NCBI GenBank assembly: GCA_050183765.1 | Contig: JBFXAZ010000011.1 | Coordinates: forward strand, 1-64,000 | Direction: 5' to 3' | DNA length: 64,000 nt | Source of the DNA: JAFAZJ01 sp050183765 | GTDB lineage: Bacteria; Pseudomonadota; Alphaproteobacteria; Reyranellales; Reyranellaceae | Shown here: piece after piece, positions 8,284-16,698 of the stretch | Numbering within the stretch: position 1 is the stretch's first letter | Layout: each line of letters starts with the position of its first letter | Notes under the pieces: model-generated | Told to the model about the DNA's origin: nothing | What the model saw: only the letters and a program-made list of their open reading frames with translations | The model's database searches: none | Translations under genes and position numbers: made by a program

Positions 8284-9279
8284 ATGGAAGCCCGGCTCGC
8301 CCGATTGCGCACGCGTGCCGCCGACGAGTTCGAGCAGCTCCGGCAGCGGCCGTGGCGCGCCGCGCTGGTCGGGCTAGGACTGGTCGCGCTATCGGTGCTG
8401 ACGCGCCTGGCGATCAGCACGCGCATCGACCTGCCTTACGTCACCATGTTCCCGGCGGTCGTGATCTCGGCCTATGTCGGCGGCTGGCGCCTGGGCCTGG
8501 GCGTGACGGCGTTGTGCGGCCTGTTCGCGGCTTTGCTGTTCATGCCCTTCGGCGGCACCATCGACCGGCTGCCGCCGATCGACATCGCCGGGCTGACCGC
8601 CTTCCTGGTGACGGCGGTCGTCCTCGTCGCGATGGGCGACTTCGCGGCGCGGCAATGGCTCGAGAACCTGCGATTGGCGCGCCAGCGCCAGACCCTGCTG
8701 GCCGAGCTGCAGCACCGCATCAAGAACCATCTGCAGCTGCTGGGCGCGATGCTCGCCTTTCATGCCAAGGCGGCGACCAACGAGCGCATCAAGGCGCGGC
8801 TGGAGGAAGCGGGCCAGCGCCTGCAGGTGATCGCCGCGTCCTACGACAATCTCTACGAGCCGGGCGCACGCATCGACATGCGCGATCATCTGCGCCGGCT
8901 CTGCGACTTCGTCGAGAAGGGCATCGCCGCCGACGCGCGCATCGCGCTGCAGGCCGCCGACGTGCGCTGGTCGCTCGACACCGTGATCCCGCTGTCGCTG
9001 ATCGCCAACGAGCTGCTGACCAACGCGGTGAAGCATCTGCCCGAGGGCAGGGCGCTCGATGTCGAGGTCAGGCTCGAGCGCGTCGGCGGGCGCATGCGGC
9101 TGAGCGTGGCGAGCAACGCCAGCGCGCTGCCCGACGGCTTCAACGTCGAGGGCTCGGGGCTCGGCCTGCGTCTGGCCGGCGTGCTGGCGAAGCAGCTCGG
9201 CGGCGGCCTGAGCGCGCCGCAGCCGCCGCGCGCGCTCTTCGTCGTCGACTTTCCCGAGCCGCGCGCCGAGCCGGCCTGA
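8284..9279 (+). CDS. membrane histidine kinase, DUF4118/HisKA_2 type
   Basis: About 331 residues. The N-terminal 130 residues contain three to four hydrophobic helices of the DUF4118 sensor type (PYVTMFPAVVISAYVGGWRLG). Then comes a HisKA_2 dimerisation domain with LQHRIKNHLQLL (phospho-His near residue 144) and an HATPase domain (LIANELLTNAVKH, EGSGLGLRLAGVL). This class often signals in the general stress response of alphaproteobacteria, but the target here is unknown. The start is uncertain: ATG 8257 and ATG 8284 are both possible and neither has a clear ribosome site. Confidence 0.82.
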   Translation: MEARLARLRTRAADEFEQLRQRPWRAALVGLGLVALSVLTRLAISTRIDLPYVTMFPAVVISAYVGGWRLGLGVTALCGLFAALLFMPFGGTIDRLPPIDIAGLTAFLVTAVVLVAMGDFAARQWLENLRLARQRQTLLAELQHRIKNHLQLLGAMLAFHAKAATNERIKARLEEAGQRLQVIAASYDNLYEPGARIDMRDHLRRLCDFVEKGIAADARIALQAADVRWSLDTVIPLSLIANELLTNAVKHLPEGRALDVEVRLERVGGRMRLSVASNASALPDGFNVEGSGLGLRLAGVLAKQLGGGLSAPQPPRALFVVDFPEPRAEPA

Positions 9280-9292
9280 CGCAGGCACGAAA

Positions 9293-9329
9293 ATCCCGCC
9301 ACCCCGCGCGGCGCGCGGGATGGCGGGAT
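9293..9329 (+). terminator. hairpin terminator after kinase gene
   Basis: ATCCCGCC (9293-9300) pairs with GGCGGGAT (9322-9329) across a GC-rich inner stem, 14 bases past the kinase stop. There is no clear T-run, so the mechanism is uncertain. Confidence 0.4.
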
Positions 9330-9360
9330 GATGGGACTGCTGCGCAAGATCAGAGTCTAG

Positions 9361-9430
9361 CTGTCATCCCGAGCGCAGCGAGGGATCTAGGAAAGCGGCC
9401 TGGATCCCTCGCTGCGCTCGGGATGACAGG
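9361..9430. repeat. inverted-repeat element, family B copy 1
   Basis: Left arm CTGTCATCCCGAGCGCAGCG and its complement at 9403-9430 flank a short middle. The same arm sequence family (GTC-TCC-GAGCG-AGCGA-GGA) recurs at 25163, 29235 and 31793 with longer middles. This copy has the shortest middle and is nearly a perfect hairpin; it may terminate the lipoprotein gene on its right. Confidence 0.8.
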
Positions 9431-9456
9431 GGGCGCTCGATAAACCGCTCGATGCT

Positions 9457-9819
9457 CTAGTAGGCGTGCCAGACGCCGTAGGAGTCGTAGTAGCCGCCGC
9501 GATAGCTGGTGGCGCGGCGCTGCTCGACGCGGTCGTCGCGGCCGTCGCGATCGCGGTCGACCCAGCCTGGCGGGTTGTTGGGATTGTAGCTGCTGCCCTG
9601 GGTGCGATCGTCGACGCCGTCGCGGTTGCGGTCGACCCAGCCCGGCGGGTTGTTGGGGTTGGTGCGGCTGCCCTGGGTGCGATCGTCGACGCCGTCGCGG
9701 TTGCGGTCGACCCAGCCCGGGGGATTGCTGGCCGAGGTGCGGTAGTACGGATCGTTGGTGGCGGTGCAGGCGGCGAGCGCACTGGCCGCGAGCGAGGCGA
9801 TCAGGACGTAACGGATCAT
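9457..9819 (-). CDS. lipoprotein with DRNRDGVDD tandem repeats
   Basis: 120 residues. A lipoprotein signal ends in SALAAC (Cys near residue 18). Three tandem units of 25 residues follow, each containing NPPGWVDRNRDGVDDRTQGS or a close variant, then a Tyr-rich tail (GGYYDSYGVWHAY). The DxNxDGxDD core is the same spacing of acidic residues as thrombospondin type 3 or EF-hand-like calcium loops, so calcium binding at the cell surface is a reasonable inference. The tail and start (9819, just before the signal) are clear. No functional partner is evident. Confidence 0.72.
   Translation of the reverse strand: MIRYVLIASLAASALAACTATNDPYYRTSASNPPGWVDRNRDGVDDRTQGSRTNPNNPPGWVDRNRDGVDDRTQGSSYNPNNPPGWVDRDRDGRDDRVEQRRATSYRGGYYDSYGVWHAY
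9541..9722 (-). repeat. 75-bp tandem repeat inside lipoprotein gene
   Basis: GTCGACCCAGCC recurs at 9556, 9631 and 9706, an exact 75-base period. The units are highly similar to each other, implying recent duplication or slippage; copy number may vary between strains. Confidence 0.85.
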
Positions 9820-9982
9820 CTGGCGTCTCCTGGCAATTCCTGGGTCGTCCGGGCCGGTGTGTCGGCTAGGGTCTCTGTCAAACGCGCGGCGGCCCGAGGC
9901 GTTGCCTCCTGTCGGCTCATTTCGGACACCGATCGAACTGGGGCGCGCAACATGCGCGACGGATGGGCGTTGGCCCTGCGCC

Positions 9983-10189
9983 ATGCCGCTCGACGTCAAC
10001 CAGATCCGCGTCGGCACCTGCTACCGCTCCCGTTCGGGCGAGCTGCGGCAGGTGCGGGCGATCGTCGCCGAGGAGGTGACGTATGTGGTGATCTTCCACG
10101 CGCTGCATCGCACCTCGGTCGGGCCGCACGAGCGCATGCCGCTCGCGCGCTTCGCCGACGAGATCGAGCGGGGCGAGGCGTGCCCGTGA
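9983..10189 (+). CDS. hypothetical protein, 68 residues
   Basis: Begins MPLDVNQIRVGTCYRSRSG and contains QVRAIVAEEVTYVVI and LARFADEIE, a pattern of short strands typical of a small beta-barrel. Small proteins of this kind with a conserved VGxCY start are widespread in alphaproteobacteria, without known function. The longer upstream frame is discarded because it lacks coding character. It is convergent with the YihY gene. Confidence 0.55.
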   Translation: MPLDVNQIRVGTCYRSRSGELRQVRAIVAEEVTYVVIFHALHRTSVGPHERMPLARFADEIERGEACP

Positions 10190-10210
10190 CGCGGCGGCCT
10201 CGGCCGGAAC

Positions 10211-11143
10211 TCACGACTCTGTGCGCGACGAGTCGCTTGGCGAATCCACGTGCGGCGCTTCGGCGACGGCGGCGCGGTGGGCGCGGGTGACCTGGGCCCA
10301 GGCCCAGGTGATCTCGGCGCCCAGCAGGAAGATCTGTGCCGAATAGAAGATCCACAGCAGCATCACGACCGGCGCGCCGGCGGCGCCGAAGCTCGAGGCG
10401 ATGGCGCTGTGGCCGATATAGAGCGCGATCAGATACTTGCCGCCCTCGAACATCGCCGTGGTGATGACCGCGCCGAGCAGCACCTCGTGCCAGGCGATGG
10501 GCACGTCGGGCAGCACCTTGTACATGGCGGCGAACAGCGCCGTGGTGAGGCCGATCGACAGCACGATGTCGACCACGCCCAGCACGGCTTCGAGCGCGGG
10601 AAAGCGCGCGCGCACGTAGCCCGTCATCGCCGCCAGCGCCGCGCTGGTGGCCAGCGACACGATCAGCACGAAGCCCAGCGCGGCGACCAGGCCGAGGCTC
10701 GCCAGCCGCGCGCGCAGCAGGCGCGACAGGCCGCTCTTGCGCCGGCCTTCGGCCTGCCAGATGACGTTGAGGCTCGATTGCACCTGGCTGAAGACGCCGG
10801 TCACCGCCAGCAGGATGCCGACGAGCCCGATCAGCGTCGCCCACACGCCGTGCAGCCGGTTGTCGGCGATGCGGACCATCTCCTGCAGGGCCGCGGCGGC
10901 CTTCTCGCCCATCAGCCCGGAGAGCTGCTCGACCACCGCGCCCTGCGCGGCGTCGCGGCCGAACACCAGACCCGCCACGGCGATCACCACCAGAAGCACC
11001 GGGGCGATGGAGAACAGGGTGAAGTAGGCGATCGAGGCGCCGCGGCTCCAGGCGTTGTCGTCGACGAAGGCCTCGCCCGCCATCCGCGCGATGCGCCACA
11101 GTCTTTCGAGATGTGAGGCGGGCACGTCCTGCGGCGAGATCAT
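10211..11143 (-). CDS. YihY/virulence factor BrkB family membrane protein
   Basis: 310 residues with five to six hydrophobic segments. Family signatures are visible: WSRGASIAYFTLFSIAPVLL near residue 40, the loop with QSSLNVIW near 140 and GAAGAPVVMLLWIFYSAQIF followed by GAEITWAW near 280. Despite the old ribonuclease BN label, these are inner-membrane proteins of uncertain function, some linked to envelope integrity. Length is normal. The C-terminus is acidic and Ser-rich. Confidence 0.88.
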   Translation of the reverse strand: MISPQDVPASHLERLWRIARMAGEAFVDDNAWSRGASIAYFTLFSIAPVLLVVIAVAGLVFGRDAAQGAVVEQLSGLMGEKAAAALQEMVRIADNRLHGVWATLIGLVGILLAVTGVFSQVQSSLNVIWQAEGRRKSGLSRLLRARLASLGLVAALGFVLIVSLATSAALAAMTGYVRARFPALEAVLGVVDIVLSIGLTTALFAAMYKVLPDVPIAWHEVLLGAVITTAMFEGGKYLIALYIGHSAIASSFGAAGAPVVMLLWIFYSAQIFLLGAEITWAWAQVTRAHRAAVAEAPHVDSPSDSSRTES

Positions 11144-11211
11144 GACCGGCCAACGCGGCCCCGCCGGCCCGGTTGCCCGCGCCGCCCGACCCGCGTCAGC
11201 TCAGCGCCGGC

Positions 11212-11373
11212 TCAGTGCATGTGCCAGGCTTCGGGCCGGCGCAGCCACTCGGCGTCGGCCTCGTCGTCGCGCATCGTCTCGAATTCGCGCACATCGAAGC
11301 TCTCGCGCGAGGGCGAGGCGTCGCCGGCGTCGTCGGAGGGCGGTTCGGTCGGCTTGGGATCGTCGATGTGCAT
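11212..11373 (-). CDS. small acidic hypothetical protein
   Basis: 53 residues, strongly acidic (DDPKPTEPPSDDAGD, RDDEADAEW), no membrane helix and no known domain. The ATG at 11373 is the only in-frame start that leaves out an Arg-rich non-coding leader. It sits between two better genes on the same or opposite strand. Support is composition only. Confidence 0.4.
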   Translation of the reverse strand: MHIDDPKPTEPPSDDAGDASPSRESFDVREFETMRDDEADAEWLRRPEAWHMH

Positions 11374-11601
11374 GACTGGCTCGCTGGGCCTGCTCGCTGC
11401 CACGGTGTCTGCGCTGGAAACGGCGCGTGGTCCCGCGCGTTGCGTCGCACGGTGTGGTCTCGCGGGCATTTGCGGCAACGTGATGGCGAAGAGGGCGTTA
11501 GGGGAGCATCGCGCACGCAGCCGCGAATGACGGCGAGCCGCTCGCGTCGCGCCATCCTCGCTCGCCGTCTCCCACCCCGAGCGCAACCCGGGAGGCCCCT
11601 C

Positions 11602-12210
11602 ATGAAGACCATCAGCCACGTCTACGATTCCTACGGTCAGGCCCGCGCCACGGTGCGCGATCTCGAATCGGCCGGCATCCCGTCGCGGGACATCAGCCTG
11701 ATCGCCAACCAATACGTCAACGAGCGCGCCGCGGATGTCGACGACGCCTCAGCCACCAGCACCGGCGCCGGCATCGGCATCGCCGCCGGCGGCGCCGCGG
11801 GCCTGCTCGCCGGCCTGGGCCTGATCGCCGTTCCGGGCCTCGGACCGGTCATCGCCGCCGGCTGGCTGGCCTCGGCCGCGGTCGGCGTGGTGGCCGGCGG
11901 CGTCGCGGGAGCCGGTGTCGGCAGCATCGTCGATTCGCTCACCGAGTCCGGCGTGCTCGAGGACCACGCGCATGTCTACGCCGAGTCGGTGCGCCGCGGC
12001 GGCACGCTGGTCACCGCGCGCGTCGCCGACGACAAGCTCGCGGCCGCCAACACGATCTTCGCGCGGCACGAGCCGATCGACTACGGCGCGCGCGCCAGCG
12101 TCTACCGCCGCGAGGGCTGGGAGCGCTTCGATCCCAACGCCGATCCCTACCGGCCGAGCCAGGCCGAGATCGATCGCATCCGCGCCCGCTATCTCGGCGC
12201 CGAGATGTAG
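11602..12210 (+). CDS. YflT-like general stress protein
   Basis: 202 residues. The N-terminus (VYDSYGQARATVRDLESAGI, then DISLIAN) and the C-terminal part (LVTARVADDKLAAANTIF) are the two halves of a YflT/17M-type heat-induced stress fold. Between them lies a Gly/Ala-rich hydrophobic hairpin (about residues 55-115) that could insert in membranes. GGGAGG at 11590 supports the ATG at 11602. A near-consensus EcfG element (GGAAA-N17-CGTT, 11416-11441) lies about 160 bases upstream. The next gene is ferritin-like, a common stress pairing. Confidence 0.78.
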   Translation: MKTISHVYDSYGQARATVRDLESAGIPSRDISLIANQYVNERAADVDDASATSTGAGIGIAAGGAAGLLAGLGLIAVPGLGPVIAAGWLASAAVGVVAGGVAGAGVGSIVDSLTESGVLEDHAHVYAESVRRGGTLVTARVADDKLAAANTIFARHEPIDYGARASVYRREGWERFDPNADPYRPSQAEIDRIRARYLGAEM

Positions 12211-12274
12211 CCGGCTCGCAACGCGCGCACGATCGGGGAGTTTCTGCTTCGTTGATCAGCGTGAGGAGGTATCC

Positions 12275-12868
12275 ATGAACAAGGCGCAACGCGATGACCT
12301 GCTGCAGCAGATGCTCGAGACCGAGACCGGCGGCGTGAAGATCTACGAGACCGCGCTGCAATGCGTGCAGAACGAGGATCTGAAGGAGGAGTGGGAGAAG
12401 TACCTGGAGCAGACCACGAACCACCTCAAGATCGTGCAGGAGCTGATGGCCGAGCTCGGCGTCGAGGCCAAGGAGACGCCCTCGCGCAAGGTCGTGCGGC
12501 ATATCGGCGAGTCGCTGGTCAAGGCGATGACCATGGCCCGGCAGAGCGACGCGCCCAAGGAGGCCGCCGAGATCGTCGCCTGCGAGTGCGTGATCCTTGC
12601 CGAGACCAAGGACCACAGCAATTGGGAGCTGCTCACCAAGTACGGCGAGCAGGCCAAGGGCGAGGAGAACAAGGCGATCCAGGCCGCGATCGAGCAGGTC
12701 GAGGACCAGGAGGACGAGCACCTCTATCACAGCAAGGGCTGGTGCCGTGAGCTGGCCATCGCCGCGCTCGGCATGAAGGCCGTGCTGCCGCCGCCCGAGG
12801 AGCAGAAGGACGTCAAGACCGCGATCGGCGCGGCGCGCGCCAAGGCCGCGCGCAAGGAGATGATGTAG
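12275..12868 (+). CDS. ferritin-like stress protein
   Basis: 197 residues, predicted as a four-helix bundle. The helix pattern ETETGGVKIYETALQC, EKYLEQTTNHLKIVQELM, and QVEDQEDEHLYHSKGW supplies Glu and His residues in the spacing of ferritin-like/DUF892-type carboxylate sites. It may store or detoxify iron or peroxide; this is inferred. The ATG at 12275 has GAGGAGG a few bases upstream. It follows the YflT-like gene by 64 bases, and a perfect hairpin follows it. Confidence 0.75.
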   Translation: MNKAQRDDLLQQMLETETGGVKIYETALQCVQNEDLKEEWEKYLEQTTNHLKIVQELMAELGVEAKETPSRKVVRHIGESLVKAMTMARQSDAPKEAAEIVACECVILAETKDHSNWELLTKYGEQAKGEENKAIQAAIEQVEDQEDEHLYHSKGWCRELAIAALGMKAVLPPPEEQKDVKTAIGAARAKAARKEMM

Positions 12869-12886
12869 CGGAGGGTCTCGGGGCGG

Positions 12887-12914
12887 GACGGCGGCGCCAT
12901 GACGCCGCCGTCTT
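12887..12914 (+). terminator. hairpin terminator
   Basis: GACGGCGGCG (12887-12896) and CGCCGCCGTC (12903-12912) form a perfect 10-bp stem with a six-base loop, 18 bases past the ferritin-like stop, followed by TT only. Confidence 0.55.
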
Positions 12915-12990
12915 CGCGCGTGAGCCTTCTCGCGGAATGAGGGGCGAACCGTCCCTGCAGCCGTGCTGCCGAACCGTGTAGGATGGTTCC

Positions 12991-13662
12991 ATGCTGGTGG
13001 TGGGTCACAATTGTCCCGGCTGCGGCCGCGACACGCCGTCGATCGCCTGCGATGCCTGCGGCTCGCCCGTGGTGTGGGATCGCCGGCGCGGCTCGCATTG
13101 CGGCGCCTGCGGCCTCGCGGCGTCGATGTTCGCCTGCCCGGCATGCGGCCTGAGCGTGGCGCTCGACAAAGGGCGCGGCGCGTCGGCGTCGGAAGATTCG
13201 CTGACGCGGGCGCTACTGCATGATGACGAGGGCGTGCCGGCGCACGTGGTCCGGCCGCCGGGACCGCCTTTGCGCACCGCCGGCATCGCCGTGGCGGCCG
13301 GCCTGCACGGGCTGGTCATCGCCTTCCTGATCGGTGGCCACGACGGCGGCCGCGCGCCGGGCCGCGACGTCGTGGTGGCGGGCATCGCCGCGGCGGCTGT
13401 GCCCGATCGGCTGATGCGCGGCGCGGTTGATCTGCCGCTCGATGCCAAGCCGGTGCCGTTCGTGCTGCCGCCGCCCGGCAGCGGACCGCCACCGCCGCCG
13501 CAATCCGATTGGGTCGCGCCGGTGGTCGTCACGCGAAGCGACAGGGTCGCGCCGCCGGCGCCGCGAAACGAAGGCTGGCTGCAGCGCCTGTGGCGATCGC
13601 GCCGCGCCTATTCGCCGGCCAACGATCGCTTCCCGGCCGACACCGCCGGCATCGGCGGCTGA
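12991..13662 (+). CDS. zinc-ribbon membrane protein
   Basis: 223 residues. The first 50 carry four CxxC pairs (CPGCG, CDACG, CGACG, CPACG), consistent with two zinc ribbons. One membrane helix follows near residues 97-113 (AGIAVAAGLHGLVIAFLIGG), then a Pro-rich linker (LPPPGSGPPPPPQS) and a basic tail. Zinc-ribbon plus single helix proteins often act in envelope or regulatory roles, but none is established here. The ATG follows GGATGGTTCC with no strong ribosome site. It is convergent with a kinase gene. Confidence 0.7.
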   Translation: MLVVGHNCPGCGRDTPSIACDACGSPVVWDRRRGSHCGACGLAASMFACPACGLSVALDKGRGASASEDSLTRALLHDDEGVPAHVVRPPGPPLRTAGIAVAAGLHGLVIAFLIGGHDGGRAPGRDVVVAGIAAAAVPDRLMRGAVDLPLDAKPVPFVLPPPGSGPPPPPQSDWVAPVVVTRSDRVAPPAPRNEGWLQRLWRSRRAYSPANDRFPADTAGIGG

Positions 13663-13664
13663 CG

Positions 13665-15833
13665 CTACGCCGCCGCGTTCACGATCGGCGAGGATACGAC
13701 GGGCGGCGACACGACGGGCAGATTCAGGCGGAACACCGCGCCGCCTTCGGCGCGGTTGGCGGCGCCGATCGTGCCCTGCATCTCGCGCATGATCTCGGTG
13801 CTGATCGACAGGCCGAGGCCGGTGCCCTTGCCCTTGGGCTTGGTGGTGAAGAACGATTCGAAGAGGCGCGGTAGAACCTGCTCGGGAATGCCCGTGCCGC
13901 TGTCGCCGATCTCGACCACCAGCCGGCCCGATGCAGCGTCGTAGAAGGCGCGGATATCGACGTGTTCCTGCTGCATCTTGGCGTCGGCGCGCCGCGCGCG
14001 CGCCTCGTTGATCGCGTCGCGCGCGTTGATCATCAGGTTGACCACGACCTGCTGCAGGCGGTTGGCATGGCCGTGCACGGGCGGCAGGCCCGCCGGCAGG
14101 TCGAGATCGACGGTGATGCGCGCCAGCCGCATCTGCTCGCTGACCAGGTCGACGGCGCCGGCGATCGCCTCGGCGACATCGAAGGGCTGGGCCACGTCCT
14201 CGCCCTTGCGCGCGAAGCCCTGCAGACGGCGCACGATGGCCGCGGCGCGCTGCGCCTGGTTGCGCACGCGCGCGACGTGGCGCAGGGCGTCCTCGGCGTA
14301 GCCTTCGGGATCCTCCCTGTGCAGGCCGTCCTCGATATCGGCGGCGATGGCGTCGACGCCGAACTGCACCACGGTCAGCGGCTGGTTGATCTCGTGGGCG
14401 ATGCCGGTGGCCATCTCGCCCAGCGTCGCCAGGCGCGCGGCGTCGAGCGCGCGCACCTCGGCGAGGCGGCGCTCCGTCTCGTCGACGCCCAGGAACAGGC
14501 TGTAGTTGATGCCGCGATCGTCGTCGTGGACGTGGCTGGCGCTGACGCGCACGATGCGGCGCCGGTCGCCGGCATCGATGATCTGGTCGAAGGCGAACGA
14601 TTCGCGCTGCTCGCCGGCGAACCAGGCGGCAAGCGCCGGCGCCTCGGCGCCACCGTCGACGATGTCGACGTAGCGCTGGCCGATCACCTGCTCGAGCGGC
14701 TTGCCCACGGCCTCCACGAAGCTGCGGTTGGCCAGCACGATGCGCTGGTGTGCGTTCACCAGCGCGATCAACGCGCCGCTCGATTCGACGATGGACCGCA
14801 GCTTGAGCATGTCGTCGCGCTGCGCCTGCTCCATCTGCACCTGGGCATCGATGTCGCGCACCACGCCGATCATGGCGTAGTGGCCCTTGGCGTCGGGCTT
14901 GCCGGTGGCCTTGAAGCGCAGGTCGAACCAGCGATGGGTCGGCAGCAGCCCGCCGGCGCGGACGCGCAGGGCCTGGATCGTATCGGGCGCGCGGTGGGCG
15001 GCGCGGATGGCCTCGATCATCGCCGGCAGGTCGTCGGGGTGAAACAGCTGCTTCGCCGAGACGCCGATGATCTTTTCCGCCGCCACGCCCAGCACGCGTT
15101 CGGCCGCCGGGCTGACATAGGCGACGCCACGCGCGTCGGTGGTGAACACCGCGTCGAGCATCGACTCGACGACGTGGCGGTAGCGCGCCTCGCTGACCTC
15201 GAGCTCCTGCTCGCGGCGCTTCAATGCGGTGATGTCGACGCGGCAGCTCGCGATGTAGCCGCTCGGCGTGTGGATCTCGTTCGACTCGATGAAGCGCCCG
15301 TCCGGCGTCTCCTGCACGTTGCCGGGGGCCTGGTTGCGGAAGCGCTCGACGAGGATCCGGCACACCTCCTCGCGGTCGCCGCGCTCGACGGGCCGCCAGC
15401 GGACGAGGCGGTCGATGATCTCGTTGAAATGCAGACCGATGATGTCCGGCGTGTAGATGTCCGGATTGATCTCCGCGAGGCGCCGGTTGAACAGCACCAT
15501 GCGGCCGTCGCGGTCGTAGAGGCCGAATCCGACGGGGATCGTCTCGATCGCCTCGAGCAGCTGCCGGCGCGACTCGGTGGCGGTCTTCTCGGCGTGCTCC
15601 GCCGACAGCCAGCGTCGCCGGCTCGCCGACGAGGTGATCGCCAGCGCAAAGAACAGCACCAGTGCCGCGGCGAACGCCATCGGCACGGCCGATGCCGGCG
15701 GCAGGCCCAGCGTCCGGGTGTCGGCTCCCAGCGCCAGCACGAGCAGGATCGCGGCGATGGCCGAAAGGCACACGCCGGGCCGGCCGACCGCGCCGAGATA
15801 GTCGCCGCCGAAGCGCAGGGGAGGGATACTCAT
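13665..15833 (-). CDS. membrane multi-PAS sensor histidine kinase
   Basis: 722 residues. Two membrane helices lie within the first 65 residues. A PAS7-like PAS (about 90-200; FGLYDRDGRMVLFNRRLAEI), a second PAS (215-330) and a third PAS (345-450) precede the kinase core. The phospho-His is in MATGIAHEINQPL, and the ATPase has GDSGTGIPEQVLPRLFESFF and KGKGTGLGLSI. There is no receiver domain and no adjacent regulator. The start at 15833 comes just before the first membrane segment; the longer frame adds non-coding sequence. Confidence 0.87.
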   Translation of the reverse strand: MSIPPLRFGGDYLGAVGRPGVCLSAIAAILLVLALGADTRTLGLPPASAVPMAFAAALVLFFALAITSSASRRRWLSAEHAEKTATESRRQLLEAIETIPVGFGLYDRDGRMVLFNRRLAEINPDIYTPDIIGLHFNEIIDRLVRWRPVERGDREEVCRILVERFRNQAPGNVQETPDGRFIESNEIHTPSGYIASCRVDITALKRREQELEVSEARYRHVVESMLDAVFTTDARGVAYVSPAAERVLGVAAEKIIGVSAKQLFHPDDLPAMIEAIRAAHRAPDTIQALRVRAGGLLPTHRWFDLRFKATGKPDAKGHYAMIGVVRDIDAQVQMEQAQRDDMLKLRSIVESSGALIALVNAHQRIVLANRSFVEAVGKPLEQVIGQRYVDIVDGGAEAPALAAWFAGEQRESFAFDQIIDAGDRRRIVRVSASHVHDDDRGINYSLFLGVDETERRLAEVRALDAARLATLGEMATGIAHEINQPLTVVQFGVDAIAADIEDGLHREDPEGYAEDALRHVARVRNQAQRAAAIVRRLQGFARKGEDVAQPFDVAEAIAGAVDLVSEQMRLARITVDLDLPAGLPPVHGHANRLQQVVVNLMINARDAINEARARRADAKMQQEHVDIRAFYDAASGRLVVEIGDSGTGIPEQVLPRLFESFFTTKPKGKGTGLGLSISTEIMREMQGTIGAANRAEGGAVFRLNLPVVSPPVVSSPIVNAAA

Positions 15834-15976
15834 TTCAGCAGCAGGACGTAACTTTGTTCCCGCCGCCGGCCAACCCGGGATTAATCCATTCTGGCTGGAG
15901 ACGCGTTCAGGCCGTTCGCCGGCCCGCATCCGCGAGGTCAGGAATGACAGAACTCAGACGAGGAAAAAATGCGTCT

Positions 15977-16093
15977 TCAGTGCGACAGCCAGACCGTCAT
16001 GCCGAGAAACGCCGCCATCAGGCTCAATACCGCCACCAGGGCAATGCGATCGTTGCGGGCTGCCGCTTTGCGTCTGCTCAATACCGGGTTCAT
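15977..16093 (-). CDS. 38-residue single-helix membrane protein
   Basis: Begins MNPVLSRRKAAARNDRIA, then one hydrophobic helix (LVAVLSLMAAFLGMTVWL) and ends SH. GGTGGAG lies directly upstream of the ATG at 16093. Its short length, positive inside residues and ribosome site support a real micro-protein. Function unknown. Confidence 0.6.
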   Translation of the reverse strand: MNPVLSRRKAAARNDRIALVAVLSLMAAFLGMTVWLSH

Positions 16094-16217
16094 GACTCCA
16101 CCTGTTGGTCCGATGTCTCCCTTCTGACGGAAGAAACGGGCAAGGGTATGGCCATGTTGCATCAATACGTTGCGGCGTTCAGGGACCGATGGACGCAGCG
16201 TGCGGGGACGGCGCGGC

Positions 16218-16667
16218 TCAGTTGACCGCGAGTGCGCACGGTCGAAGGTCGGGATCGTCGGGGCTGAGGAGCCGCAGGGCCTCATCGAGGCTGCGCGCCA
16301 CCGTCGGCGGCCTGAAGCCCGCCAGCTCCTGGTAGGCGGCGTAGAGTCGGGTCAGGCCGAAGACCTCCGCGGCCGGCGCGACGTACACCCGAGCCTCATC
16401 GCCCATGATCGGCGGGCGCTGCGCCAGCGCCACGACCAGGCCGGTCGGCGCGGCCAGCCTGCAGATCGCGCTCAGGTCGAGAATGGTGGGGCGCGGCCCG
16501 GATTGCCGCACGAACTCCCGGGCCAGCGATACCAGCCCGGCGAGCTCGTCGGCGGTCACCACGCCGGCACAGCGGATCAGAAGGATGTGGTGGCAGACCT
16601 CGGCCTGTACGGTGAACACGGGCTCCTGCGCCACTCGAGTCGTGTGTATCGCCATCGTGGCATGCAA
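16218..16667 (-). CDS. STAS-like orphan protein
   Basis: 149 residues (an in-frame ATG at 16655 would give 145). The pattern of strands and helices (HHILLIRCAGVVTADEL, PTILDLSAICRLAAPTG, ARVYVAPAAEVFGLTRLY, TVARSLDEALRLL) matches the small STAS-like proteins at 4548 and 51763. The final Ser-Leu-Asp-Glu-Ala helix is typical of this group. No kinase or sigma partner lies directly beside it. Role unknown. Confidence 0.58.
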   Translation of the reverse strand: MHATMAIHTTRVAQEPVFTVQAEVCHHILLIRCAGVVTADELAGLVSLAREFVRQSGPRPTILDLSAICRLAAPTGLVVALAQRPPIMGDEARVYVAPAAEVFGLTRLYAAYQELAGFRPPTVARSLDEALRLLSPDDPDLRPCALAVN

Positions 16668-16698
16668 CGTCTCATCGATGCGCGCGTTGCTGGCGCCG

